Source: Ralstonia sp. UNC404CL21Col (GTDB lineage: Bacteria; Pseudomonadota; Gammaproteobacteria; Burkholderiales; Burkholderiaceae). Taken from it: a DNA stretch of 64,000 nucleotides. Below are positions 44,201-53,360 of the stretch, piece after piece. The stretch is from contig NZ_JIBE01000003.1 of the NCBI RefSeq assembly GCF_000620465.1, positions 620,001 to 684,000 on the forward strand. The letters are read 5' to 3'. Position 1 is the stretch's first letter, and each line of letters begins with the position of its first letter. Both the position numbers and the translations under genes were made by a program. The notes below the pieces were generated by a model, which saw nothing but the letters and a program-made list of their open reading frames with translations, did not search any database and was not told where the DNA came from.

Positions 44201-47200
44201 ATGGCAAAAAAACAAAGCCTTTTCGGGGGGCTGAACACCATGAAAATCATTCGCGGCTTGCTGGCCGTTTTTGCAATGGGCTGGGTCTCGGTCATGGGCG
44301 CGGCCAACAGCGTGCCGACCGTGGCGATCTCCACTGTCCCGCTGTACGGGCGCAGCCAGAACGTGCACCCGAACCTGATGCTCTCGCTGTCGGTGGAATT
44401 TCCGACGACGGGCGCAGCGTATCGTGGCGCCTACGACAAGACCCAGACATACCTGGGTTATTTCAACGCTACGAAGTGCTACAACTACGATGCCACGAAC
44501 GGCTACTTCGTGATCTCCGGTGCGGCCAACTCGTCATTCGAGTGTTCGGGAAATTTCTCGGGCAATTTCATGAACTGGGCCGCCTCTTCGGCCATCGACG
44601 AGTTCCGCATGGCGCTGACGGGCGGCGATCGCGTCATCGATACATCGACTCAGACCGTGCTACAGCGTGCCGTGCTGCGCTCGGACTTCTTCCGCAGCGG
44701 CTCGTACTTTCCGGTCAAGAGCATCAACGGCTCGGGCAACGTGAGTGCGCCGAACAAGGTCACGCCATTCAGCTATTCGACGCTGTACATCGTCTCGTGC
44801 GGCAACCACATTTTCTTTGCGGATCAGGACTACAGCAGCACGAGTTGCAGCAACCCCGGAGGGTACGGCGACCAGTACGACCGCAAGGGCAACCTGATAG
44901 AGCGCCGCTCATTCCGGGCTCAAGTACAAGTCTGCGATAGCAACGAAGGCTCAACACGCACCGATCTCTGTCTCAATTACAACGGCAACTACAAGCCGGT
45001 CGGCCAGATGCAGCTCAATGCCGATCGCATGCGCTTTGCTGCCTTTGGATATCTGAACGACAGCACGAACGATACAACGTTGGATCAGGACGAACGCTAC
45101 GGCGGTGTGTTGCGCGCGCCAATGAAGTACGTCGGGTCAACCGCTGTCGACACCAGCCTGAATGCGATTACCAACCCTGCGCCGGAGTTCGACCCAGTAA
45201 CGGGCATCTTCGCTGCCAACCCCCTCAATGCGGCCGAAGGCACCAGCGGTGTCATCAATTACCTGAACAAGTTCGGCCGCACCAGCGCCCAGCTCTCCGG
45301 TCAGCCGATGGGCTATCTGGGTGGCCCGACCGACAACCCCACCGGCAACTACAAGACGTTTGACCCGGTGAGCGAAATGTTCTACGAGAGCATCCGTTAC
45401 TTGCAATTCAAGCAAGGCCCCACGCCGGAAGCGGTCGCAGGCTTGCCCAACTCGACGTATTCGGACAACTTCCCGGTCTACAGCACCTGGGACACCGATC
45501 CGATGTTGAGCGGTTGCCAACGCAACTACGCGTTCCTGATCGGAGATATCAATACCCACGAGGATCACTACATCCCCGGCAACCAGGTCACCGGCCAGGG
45601 CGACCCCGCTCGTACGGTCAGTTCCTACGACAACTTTGACGTTCGCGCCTGGACCAACAAGGTTGGCGCACTGGAGACCAATACACCGGCCGCCGGCAAC
45701 AGCAACCCGCTCAGCTCGTCGTTTACCAACCTCGGCGACATCAATCACGCGACGTCGCATTGGGCTTCGTATTACCTCGCGGGCGTCGCGTACTGGGCGC
45801 ACACCTATGGCTTCCGCCCCGACATGCCGACAGCCCGCGTCACGACGTTCGTGATCGACGTGAACGAAAACGGCAACGGTACGGTGGGAGCAACGCAACG
45901 CCAGAGCCAGTTCTTTCTCGCCGCTAAGTACGGCGGTTTCCAGGACAACAACAACGACGGCAATCCGTTCAAGACGTTTGGTCCGGACGGCATCACGGTG
46001 GTCAACAACAACACCGAATGGGAAGCGGCTCCGACTGGCTCGAACATTCCGTACAACTGGTTCTTGGGTGGCCAACCTGCCACGATGATCGCCGCTATCA
46101 AGAACATCTTCGCGCAGATCGTCTCGTACGCCGGCACGCTGTCGGGCGTTGCCCTGTCGAGTGCGCGCATCACCGGCGGCTCCGGAAACAATACCTATGT
46201 GTACGCCCCTGGCTTTGACCAAAAGTGGAACGGCCGCCTTGCGGCTTATCAGCTCACGCTGAACGGCACCAACGTGCAGGTCAGTTCACAGGCCGCGTGG
46301 GAAGCTGGCGCGTTGCTGACCACGGCATACGGCGGTACGTCGGGTACCAAATACACCGGCCGCTCAGTGTTCACCACGAACTCGGACACCGGAAAGGGCG
46401 TGACCTTCGCCTGGGCGAACATCTCGCAAAGTCAGCAAACGTTGCTCAACACGAGTCCTAGCAGCGGCACCAACGATGGCAACGGGCAAAATCGACTCAA
46501 CTACTTGCTGGGCGACCAAAGCAAGGAAAACAGCTCGGTCAACTCGAGCGGTATCTTCCGCGCGCGCAACAGCATCCTGGGCGACATCATCGGCTCTGCG
46601 CCGACCTATGTGAGCGACCCATCTGGCGCGATCACGGATACGGGATACACGACGTTCACCGGCACGTACAACGGCCGTACGCCCATGATCTACGTGGGCG
46701 CCAACGATGGCATGGTGCACGGCTTCAACGCGAACACCGGCGCGGAAGTCTTTGGCTACGTACCGAACGCAGTCTTCTCGGGCCTGAACCAGCTGACATC
46801 CACCGCTTACGCCCACCGGCTTTTCGTGGATGCCACACCCGTCGCTGCGGAAGCGCAAGTCAACGGCAACTGGCGAACAGTTCTGACGGGCGGTTTCGGC
46901 GGCGGGGCTCAAGGCGTGTACGCACTCGACGTGACCGACCCGACAGGCTCGAAGGGAGGTTCTTTCACCGCCTCCAACGTGCTGTGGGAGTTCACCGACA
47001 AGGACGACGCCGACATGGGCAACGTGATGGGCACTCCGCTCATCGTCAAACTGCAGACTGGTACGGACACGTCGAAGACTCCGAATGTGCCGATCTACAA
47101 GTGGTTCGTGATGGTCGGCAACGGCCTGAACTCCAACGCGGTCGATGGCAGCTACAACGCCAACGCGCCGGCGGCTCTGTTTCTGCTGTCGCTGGACAAA

Positions 47201-48205
47201 CCCGCAGGGACGCCCTGGCAGCGCAACACCAACTACTTCAAGATCGTCACCCCGATTCCGGGTGGTACGCCGCCATACACGACAGCCAATGGTCTTTCCA
47301 CGCCAGCCATCGTGCCGGCCGTCAATGGTCGTGCCATGGCCGCCTACGCAGGCGACCTGCAGGGCAACCTGTGGAAGTTCGTACTCTCGGGCGACAGCAC
47401 GACCTGGAACGAGACCTCCACCGCCCTGCCCGCCTACGGAGGCGGCACGACAAAGAAACCGCTGTTTGCCGCAACCGACAACTACAGCACGCCCGGCCGG
47501 AACCAGCCGATCACCATGGCACCCCAGATCGTCTATGCGCCTGGCGGTTACATGATCCTGTTTGGCACCGGCAAGTACTACGAAACATCCGATACCGGAA
47601 CACCGACGCAATACAACAGCTTCTACGGCATCTATGACGACGGTGGTAGCACCAACTACATCACGGACCGCAGCAAACTTAACAAGCTGACGGCGACGGC
47701 CTCGTCCGATGGCAAGTCATACAGCATTGCCTACGCGACAGGTGCCGCTGCGGTTGGCTACGCCAGCCCCCGTAAGCCTGGCTGGGTGCTTGATTTCCCT
47801 GACAGCACGGAAAAGCAGGTGACGGCAGCGGTGGCGTCCGACGGAGTGGTCTACTTCAACTCGCTCACCGGCGGCGACGCGTGCGGTAATAACGGCAGCA
47901 GCCGCAGCTATGCGCTGAACGTGCTGACCGGCATGCCGCTGGGCGGCACGACCACGGGGTACCAATCGTCGACAGGGCTGCTCGGCGCACCTTCGCTGAT
48001 TGTCATCTCCATCGCCAACGGTTCGCGTGACTCGGTGGGTGGCACGGTGGAAACCAAGACGAAGATCGTGCTGTCGCCGGGCACTCAAGGCCTGACGGTG
48101 GGCAACTCGAATGGCTCAGGTGGATCGGGCGGTTCAGTCTCGCAGATTACCCAGCGACGCGGCCGTGCCGGCTGGCGCGAAGTCCGCAACTTCACGCTGA
48201 ACTGA
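44201..48205 (+). CDS. pilY1: PilY1 pilus-tip adhesin, first copy, full length
   Basis: The 1334-residue product has a signal peptide (about residues 14-36), an N-terminal vWA-like domain, GNFMNWAASSAIDEFRMALT, an Asp/Asn calcium-type loop DNNNDGNP near residue 582, and the C-terminal beta-propeller with IYVGANDGMVHGF near residue 831. PilY1 primes pilus assembly at the tip and acts in adhesion and surface sensing. The residues expected to form the MIDAS motif (DxSxS) read LSLSVEFPTT at about 61-70, so metal binding there is doubtful. ATG 44240 has a better ribosome site (GGGGGG) than 44201. Confidence 0.92.
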   Translation: MAKKQSLFGGLNTMKIIRGLLAVFAMGWVSVMGAANSVPTVAISTVPLYGRSQNVHPNLMLSLSVEFPTTGAAYRGAYDKTQTYLGYFNATKCYNYDATNGYFVISGAANSSFECSGNFSGNFMNWAASSAIDEFRMALTGGDRVIDTSTQTVLQRAVLRSDFFRSGSYFPVKSINGSGNVSAPNKVTPFSYSTLYIVSCGNHIFFADQDYSSTSCSNPGGYGDQYDRKGNLIERRSFRAQVQVCDSNEGSTRTDLCLNYNGNYKPVGQMQLNADRMRFAAFGYLNDSTNDTTLDQDERYGGVLRAPMKYVGSTAVDTSLNAITNPAPEFDPVTGIFAANPLNAAEGTSGVINYLNKFGRTSAQLSGQPMGYLGGPTDNPTGNYKTFDPVSEMFYESIRYLQFKQGPTPEAVAGLPNSTYSDNFPVYSTWDTDPMLSGCQRNYAFLIGDINTHEDHYIPGNQVTGQGDPARTVSSYDNFDVRAWTNKVGALETNTPAAGNSNPLSSSFTNLGDINHATSHWASYYLAGVAYWAHTYGFRPDMPTARVTTFVIDVNENGNGTVGATQRQSQFFLAAKYGGFQDNNNDGNPFKTFGPDGITVVNNNTEWEAAPTGSNIPYNWFLGGQPATMIAAIKNIFAQIVSYAGTLSGVALSSARITGGSGNNTYVYAPGFDQKWNGRLAAYQLTLNGTNVQVSSQAAWEAGALLTTAYGGTSGTKYTGRSVFTTNSDTGKGVTFAWANISQSQQTLLNTSPSSGTNDGNGQNRLNYLLGDQSKENSSVNSSGIFRARNSILGDIIGSAPTYVSDPSGAITDTGYTTFTGTYNGRTPMIYVGANDGMVHGFNANTGAEVFGYVPNAVFSGLNQLTSTAYAHRLFVDATPVAAEAQVNGNWRTVLTGGFGGGAQGVYALDVTDPTGSKGGSFTASNVLWEFTDKDDADMGNVMGTPLIVKLQTGTDTSKTPNVPIYKWFVMVGNGLNSNAVDGSYNANAPAALFLLSLDKPAGTPWQRNTNYFKIVTPIPGGTPPYTTANGLSTPAIVPAVNGRAMAAYAGDLQGNLWKFVLSGDSTTWNETSTALPAYGGGTTKKPLFAATDNYSTPGRNQPITMAPQIVYAPGGYMILFGTGKYYETSDTGTPTQYNSFYGIYDDGGSTNYITDRSKLNKLTATASSDGKSYSIAYATGAAAVGYASPRKPGWVLDFPDSTEKQVTAAVASDGVVYFNSLTGGDACGNNGSSRSYALNVLTGMPLGGTTTGYQSSTGLLGAPSLIVISIANGSRDSVGGTVETKTKIVLSPGTQGLTVGNSNGSGGSGGSVSQITQRRGRAGWREVRNFTLN

Positions 48206-48219
48206 TGGAAGGCGCCAAC

Positions 48220-48705
48220 ATGCAACTCCAACGCTCCTCCGTTTTCCGCCAGCGTGGCTTCACGCTGGTAGAACTGATGATCGTGGTCGCGATCGTCGCC
48301 ATCCTGGCCATCATCGGCTACCCCAGCTATACCCAATTCGTTCAGAAAGGGCGACGGGCGGAGGCAAAGGCGGCGCTCCTGTCAACCATGCAACTGTTCG
48401 AGCGTCACTTCGCGCAGGTCAACAGCTATGCATCGGCGCCGGGCGGCACATCAGCATGGACGGGGTTCAACACTTATTCTGGCGACTCGCCGAGCAGCTC
48501 AAACTACACCATCGGTGCAGCGCTCTGCGCGGGCAGCCCGGTCGGCGCCCAAGCAGACCAGTGCGTTGAGCTGACCGCCACGCCTGTGACAGGCAAGGCC
48601 GACACGACGTGCGGATCGCTGGTCTATCGGAGCACTGGCGAAAAGGGCAATTTGCTCCCCGGCGGCTCGTCTCCCACCATTCCCCCCACGACCGGGTGCT
48701 GGTGA
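48220..48705 (+). CDS. pilE: type IV minor pilin PilE, first copy
   Basis: The 161-residue product has the prepilin site RGFTLVELMIVVAIVAILAI with Glu+5, then YPSYTQFVQKGRRAEAKAALL. A GGAAGG sequence sits 7 bp before ATG 48220; the ATG at 48205 overlaps the pilY1 stop and lacks a site. PilE-type minor pilins connect the tip complex to the major-pilin fibre. Confidence 0.9.
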   Translation: MQLQRSSVFRQRGFTLVELMIVVAIVAILAIIGYPSYTQFVQKGRRAEAKAALLSTMQLFERHFAQVNSYASAPGGTSAWTGFNTYSGDSPSSSNYTIGAALCAGSPVGAQADQCVELTATPVTGKADTTCGSLVYRSTGEKGNLLPGGSSPTIPPTTGCW

Positions 48706-48709
48706 AACT

Positions 48710-49312
48710 ATGCGTGGCGTTCTCATACATCGCTCGAACGGCCGGGGCTCTCGTGGCTTCACGCTACTGGAGCTGATGGCCACCATCACGGTGGCAGCTG
48801 TCATCCTGATGCTGGCCGGTCCCAGCCTGAATGACTTCATGCGCAAGCAGCGCGTCATTACCGCCGTCGATTCGATCACTTCTGCGATCGGTCAGGCGCG
48901 CTCCATCGCGATCGCGACGAACAGCTACGTCACCATCGCGCCTGTAGATGGCACCAGCTGGAATAGCGGCGTGCGCGTCTTCTCAGAAGGCCAGAGCCCA
49001 AATGGCACATATAGCGCCACCGCAGACAAATTGCTTGGCCAGTACGACGCAATGCCCACCGGCATGACTGTGGCGTTCAAGAGCACCGCCAACATCGCGA
49101 GTTCGACCTCCAGCCAGACCTCACTGACTTACTCACCGGTCGGCTACACCGTGACCACGCCAGGCAAAGTCGCCCAGGTCAACGCTACGTTTATAGTGAA
49201 GTTTGTCGACGGCAAACCGCCTTCACGCGGCGTCATCATCAATGCACTGGGTCGCGCCCGAACCTGTGACCCCGCGGTTGATAGCACCTGCGTGCCCACG
49301 GCAACACAGTAG
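48710..49312 (+). CDS. fimT: FimT/GspH-type minor pilin, first copy
   Basis: The 200-residue product has the prepilin site RGFTLLELMATITVAAVILM and the GspH/FimT domain (SAIGQARSIAIATNSYVTI, INALGRARTCDP). FimT-like pilins have been linked to DNA binding for uptake in some naturally competent bacteria; here it is only an assignment by family. It ends the first operon, 60 bp before the second begins, with no clear terminator between. Confidence 0.88.
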   Translation: MRGVLIHRSNGRGSRGFTLLELMATITVAAVILMLAGPSLNDFMRKQRVITAVDSITSAIGQARSIAIATNSYVTIAPVDGTSWNSGVRVFSEGQSPNGTYSATADKLLGQYDAMPTGMTVAFKSTANIASSTSSQTSLTYSPVGYTVTTPGKVAQVNATFIVKFVDGKPPSRGVIINALGRARTCDPAVDSTCVPTATQ

Positions 49313-49372
49313 CGATTGCCACCAAACGTAACAGTCAAACCCCCGCATATCTCCTAAGGTAGGTCGGTTCTT

Positions 49373-49606
49373 GTGGCGCCCAATGCGCCTTTGCCGACCA
49401 TGCCTAAGTACCACCATCAAGTCCCCCGCACCGCGCGGCGCCAGCACGGCGCCATCCTGATCGAATCGCTCATCGCCCTGGCCATTCTCTCGCTGGGCGC
49501 GGCGGCCATGTTCCGTGCATTCGATAACCTGCGAGCCATCAGCCATGCCGCCAACCAACTTGGCGTAGACACACGCGCTCAACTCGGCCGAACGGAAGTC
49601 CGCTGA
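49373..49606 (+). CDS. short PilV-like minor pilin, second copy
   Basis: The frame gives 77 residues from GTG 49373, or 68 from ATG 49400. It has a basic leader and the prepilin site HGAILIESLIALAILSLGAA with Gly-1 and Glu+5, then a helix of about 30 residues and a stop. Thus the N-terminal pilin helix is intact but the globular head of PilV is missing. Its position before pilW2 marks it as the pilV of the second operon. It may be a shortened but functional pilin or a decayed gene. Confidence 0.7.
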   Translation: MAPNAPLPTMPKYHHQVPRTARRQHGAILIESLIALAILSLGAAAMFRAFDNLRAISHAANQLGVDTRAQLGRTEVR

Positions 49607-49607
49607 G

Positions 49608-50522
49608 ATGCCTTCCCCGCTCGCCCCGCCTGCGCGCGGCGTGTCGCTGGTCGAACTGCTGGTTGGCATGGTCATCGCATTGATCGTGTTGGGTATCGCG
49701 CTGCAACTGATCCTGGTCGCACGAGCCCACTACTGGCGGATGGCCGACGATGCGCTGATCCAGGATCGCGGCATGGAGGCCATCGAGTTCGTTGGCAAGG
49801 TGATACGCCAGGCAGGCTGGATCACCGATACGCCAGTCGTGTCGTCTGTCCGACGCTGGCCGGGCGCGAATGCCCCTTCATCGTTGCTCGGCCAAGACAA
49901 CTGCGGCAGACCGCACATGACTCCCACCTTCAACTGCGACCGCCGTGGTGAAGCCGCAAGTGACGCCCTACTCGTGCGCTTTTCTGGCCGAGGTGCAAAA
50001 AATGGCGACGGCGCTATGCGGGACTGCCTCGGGTACGGCGTGCCGGAGCGTCAAGCAACCCATGGCGACCCACGGTTGGGTGGTCTTATGCTCTATGTCA
50101 CCCACAGCGGCACCGCCAATGTGCCGCAACTCGTGTGTCGTGCGTTCCAACGAAATGTCGACGCTCCGGCCGACGGATCATCCGATGCCGTCATCCGCGG
50201 TGTGGAGACTCTCCAGTTGCTTTACACCGTTGGTTCGGACACGACGTCACCCGCCACTATTAAGTCGGCGCGCTCGATGCAAGACGAAGACTGGTTTCGC
50301 GTACGGCTCGTTCACGTAGGGATCGTTGTGCAGGGCGATCACCTCGCCGTCCAGGCGCCAACCGCGGACACGATCTCCCTATTCCCAGATCTGGCCGCAG
50401 TGCCAAACGCGCTCGCCGAAGACCTCCAATTCCGACCGGCGGATCCGCGCCGCAACCGTGCCCATTTCGCAGCGACCTTTGCTGTGCGCAACCCGCTGCG
50501 CTGCGGGGCCGATGCATGCTAG
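49608..50522 (+). CDS. pilW2: type IV minor pilin PilW, second copy
   Basis: The 304-residue product has the prepilin site RGVSLVELLVGMVIALIVLG (Glu+5), the stretch DRGMEAIEFVGKVIRQAGW and a C-terminal head (FAATFAVRNPLRCG). It starts 1 bp after the short pilV stop and overlaps pilX2 by 7 bp, the same overlap as in the first operon. Similarity to the first PilW is mainly in the N-terminal helix. Confidence 0.85.
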   Translation: MPSPLAPPARGVSLVELLVGMVIALIVLGIALQLILVARAHYWRMADDALIQDRGMEAIEFVGKVIRQAGWITDTPVVSSVRRWPGANAPSSLLGQDNCGRPHMTPTFNCDRRGEAASDALLVRFSGRGAKNGDGAMRDCLGYGVPERQATHGDPRLGGLMLYVTHSGTANVPQLVCRAFQRNVDAPADGSSDAVIRGVETLQLLYTVGSDTTSPATIKSARSMQDEDWFRVRLVHVGIVVQGDHLAVQAPTADTISLFPDLAAVPNALAEDLQFRPADPRRNRAHFAATFAVRNPLRCGADAC

Positions 50523-51136
50523 ACCGCCGTGAACGGACCAGCGGCTTCTCAATGATTGCCGTCACCAGCGCATTGATCGTCATTGGGTTACTTATGGTCG
50601 GCGCGTTGCATCTGGTTCTGGACCACAATCGTCGCGCCGCCCTGTCCGCCGACCATGCGCTCGCGATGCATGAAGCGGAAAGGGCATTGACCGCCGCCGA
50701 ATGCGAGCTTGGCATCGCCACAGGCACGCCCGGTATTGATGACTGCCACGCCGAGATAGGCACCGCGCGTATTGCAGCCCTCGATCCTCTCACTTTGGCT
50801 GGCTTCGTTCCACAGCAATGCGGGCAGAATTCTGCGCGCCGCGGCCTGTGCTGGCCAGAGGAAGGCGATTCCGTCGAGACGCTTTCCGGGCTGCTGCTCG
50901 ACGAGCGCAATGCGATACCGCTTCCTCCTCCCGCCGATGACAATTGGCGTCAGCCAGCACATCGGGCGCGCTATGTCATAGAGCCGATCCGCGATGCTCT
51001 ACCTGGTCAATGGATTCACGCAAACGCGTCCCGGGCCCCTGTACTCTTCCGCATCACGGCAGTAGGTTTCGGCACCGACGAAGCCGTCCACGTGAAGCTG
51101 CAAACGGTCTATCGACCTCGAGGTACCGAGCAGTGA
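50516..51136 (+). CDS. pilX2: type IV minor pilin PilX, second copy
   Basis: The 206-residue product has the leader TSG, then FSMIAVTSALIVIGLLMVGA without Glu+5, as expected for PilX. ALAMHEAERALTAAECELG and VLFRITAVGFGTDEAVHVKL match the first PilX (RITAVGWG...). It overlaps pilW2 by 7 bp and the GTG start of pilY1-2 by 4 bp. Confidence 0.85.
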   Translation: MLDRRERTSGFSMIAVTSALIVIGLLMVGALHLVLDHNRRAALSADHALAMHEAERALTAAECELGIATGTPGIDDCHAEIGTARIAALDPLTLAGFVPQQCGQNSARRGLCWPEEGDSVETLSGLLLDERNAIPLPPPADDNWRQPAHRARYVIEPIRDALPGQWIHANASRAPVLFRITAVGFGTDEAVHVKLQTVYRPRGTEQ

Positions 51137-52965
51137 AGTCGAGGCTCGTCACCATCTTGCTGATGGCCACCCTGAAGGCCTCTATGGCTGTAGCAGCGAG
51201 CGACCACCCCGCTGGACGTCTACCGACACACGTCATTGTTGCGCGTGGCGACGATGCGTGGGCCGGCCGACTGCGTGCGCTCCGCTTTCTGCCTACGCTG
51301 GGACCCCTTGATGCGCCTGCGCCGATTGATCTCTGGGAAGCCGGCGCGATTCTCAACGCAATGCCAGTGGATGCGCGGCATCTCTGGACGTTCCGCGACA
51401 GTGATTCCACACAGCACGCCCCAGCTCCCCTCCTGTGGGAAGCCCTGTCGCCCATGCAGCAAGCGGCGATCCATGCGACAGACGAATTCGGCGCGGAGCG
51501 CGTCAACTATCTTCGCGGCATCCGGCGACATGAACAAGGCAAACCGGCCTTGCGGCCGCGGACCGGACTGCTTGGTGCCATGCGCGGCGCGCGCGTGCAA
51601 CTGCTTGGCCCTCCCGGCTTTGTACTCGACCCGCGTCATATCCGTTTCCGCGAGCAACATGCGCGACGGCCTTGGATGGTCTACATCGGCGCCAACGACG
51701 GCATGCTTCACGGATTTGACGCTCTCACTGGGGCGGAACGTTTCGCCGTAATGCCTGACGCCGTTCTTGCAACGGCGGCCAAGAATGCTTCACCAGGGCA
51801 GCCTGTGCCACGGCCCGTCTGCCCACGCCCATTCGCTGCCGATGCATGGACTGGTATGGAATGGCGTTCGATACTTGCATGCACCAACGGATCGATGGCG
51901 CCCGGCCTCTTCCTCGTCGACGTCACCGAGTCGGTATCTTCTTCCTCTCCGCCGCCCATGCTGGCTTACGACGGCAGCGACGATCACGATGTTGGTGAGA
52001 TGGAAGGCCCTGCCCCCGTGGTGGCCGTGCCCGACGGCGGCGATTCCACACCACGCTGGTTTGCCATCAGCGGCAATGGCCGCGGCAAAGCGGGCGCGCC
52101 GAGCAAGCTCTTGTTGCTGTCAGTCGAACAGCAGCGATCGGCCTCCTGGCTTCCGGACCGCACAGCCTATGCGGTCACGATACCGACGGACGCCAGTCGT
52201 GGCGGCCTGGGGCCGGCCGCCGTAGCCCTCGGGCTAAAAGGCACTGCCACTGTGGCCTACGCCGGCGACGCTCAAGGCCAAATCTGGCGCTTTGATCTGA
52301 CAGGCGCCCCGCCGTGGTCGAACGCGCTGGGCAACAACGAGGCCGATCGCCGTCTTCCATTTTTTACGGCCACATCGCGTTCCGGATCGATTCAGCGAAT
52401 TCTCGCGCCGATTCTGCTTGCCGCAACGGCCGGTGGTCCGCTACTGGTCTTCACCGCCGTTGATGATGAGGGCAATGCCACGCTCTATGGGGTGGCAGAC
52501 GGTGGTTCACGCCGCCTTTCGCGCGACAGTTTGACGGGCCTGGGCGCTACGGACGTGGCTGATGGTGTCGTCATCGAACCCAATGCGCACAGCTCGCAAA
52601 ACGGCTGGCGCATCGACTTGCCCGGCGGGCAGTTGCCGGACGACCTCAGCGCGGCCGGCTCGCATAGCCTCCTGCTCACCACACGGGATATTGCAGGGCG
52701 TGACCGAGCTTACTTGCTAGACACACTGACCGGACTGCCACCGCGCAAGGACGGCCACACCGGTCACATACTCGCCAGCGCGCCGCTCATCACCGTGCAA
52801 ACGGACGCATTGGGCGCAACCGCTGGCGGGCAACCCACGCAAGCCGTCAATACAACGCTGTGGCATGTTGAAGGCGGGCGCATTCGTCAACTCGAAACGC
52901 GTCGCTACACCCGTCAACTCGGCCGGCTGAGCTGGCGAGAGATGACTGAGACGAGTACACGCTAA
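51133..52965 (+). CDS. pilY1-2: short PilY1-like protein, second copy
   Basis: The 610-residue product starts at GTG 51133 inside the pilX2 stop, with a signal peptide (MKSRLVTILLMATLKASMAV). The propeller motif YIGANDGMLHGFDALTG is already at residue 184, against 831 in the first copy. So about 650 N-terminal residues (the vWA-like region) are absent. ISGNGRGKAG, AYAGDAQGQIWRFDLTG and the C-terminal RQLGRLSWREM match the first copy in order. It is an intact frame, not a fragment. Confidence 0.85.
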   Translation: MKSRLVTILLMATLKASMAVAASDHPAGRLPTHVIVARGDDAWAGRLRALRFLPTLGPLDAPAPIDLWEAGAILNAMPVDARHLWTFRDSDSTQHAPAPLLWEALSPMQQAAIHATDEFGAERVNYLRGIRRHEQGKPALRPRTGLLGAMRGARVQLLGPPGFVLDPRHIRFREQHARRPWMVYIGANDGMLHGFDALTGAERFAVMPDAVLATAAKNASPGQPVPRPVCPRPFAADAWTGMEWRSILACTNGSMAPGLFLVDVTESVSSSSPPPMLAYDGSDDHDVGEMEGPAPVVAVPDGGDSTPRWFAISGNGRGKAGAPSKLLLLSVEQQRSASWLPDRTAYAVTIPTDASRGGLGPAAVALGLKGTATVAYAGDAQGQIWRFDLTGAPPWSNALGNNEADRRLPFFTATSRSGSIQRILAPILLAATAGGPLLVFTAVDDEGNATLYGVADGGSRRLSRDSLTGLGATDVADGVVIEPNAHSSQNGWRIDLPGGQLPDDLSAAGSHSLLLTTRDIAGRDRAYLLDTLTGLPPRKDGHTGHILASAPLITVQTDALGATAGGQPTQAVNTTLWHVEGGRIRQLETRRYTRQLGRLSWREMTETSTR

Positions 52966-53360
52966 TGCGGCCGCGACATGGATTCACGCTCGTCGAGTTG
53001 ATGGTCGTGCTAGTCGTTGGCGGCGTGCTGGCGTTTGCTGCGCAGTCGGCATGGATGACGTACTGGGAGCGAACGCGACGTGCCGCAGGCGCCGCCGCGC
53101 TGGTCGCCGCTTTAGTACAGCTGGAAGTACGCCATGCGCGCACAGGAAGGTATGACGACGGCGTGCCCCGCCCGAAGCTATATGTCGATGGGTACAGTAT
53201 CCGCAGCCAGCCTTGCTCCGGCGTGGAGGGCACGGAGCTGCCACCAGCCCAATGCATCCAAGTCATTGCAATCCCAGAGCGTGAAGACCCTGCGTGCGGC
53301 ATGTTGGTCCTCCGCAGCACGGGCGAGCGCTGGCCCGAAGATTCCGCATGTTGGCCATAA
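52965..53360 (+). CDS. pilE2: type IV minor pilin PilE, second copy
   Basis: The 131-residue product has the leader MRPRHG and the site GFTLVELMVVLVVGGVLAFA (Glu+5), followed by WERTRRAAGAAALVAALVQLEVRHARTG-like helix. The ATG overlaps the pilY1-2 stop by one base (TAATG). It ends CGMLVLRSTGERW, aligning with CGSLVYRSTGEKG in the first copy. Confidence 0.85.
   Translation: MRPRHGFTLVELMVVLVVGGVLAFAAQSAWMTYWERTRRAAGAAALVAALVQLEVRHARTGRYDDGVPRPKLYVDGYSIRSQPCSGVEGTELPPAQCIQVIAIPEREDPACGMLVLRSTGERWPEDSACWP

Noticed and set aside
46364-47611. 415-residue minus-strand frame inside pilY1
   Set aside because: Antisense to the propeller of PilY1; composition is that of a shadow.
49313-49372. terminator between the two pil operons
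   Set aside because: No stem with a T-run was found in the 60-bp gap, so readthrough is possible and the two sets may be cotranscribed.
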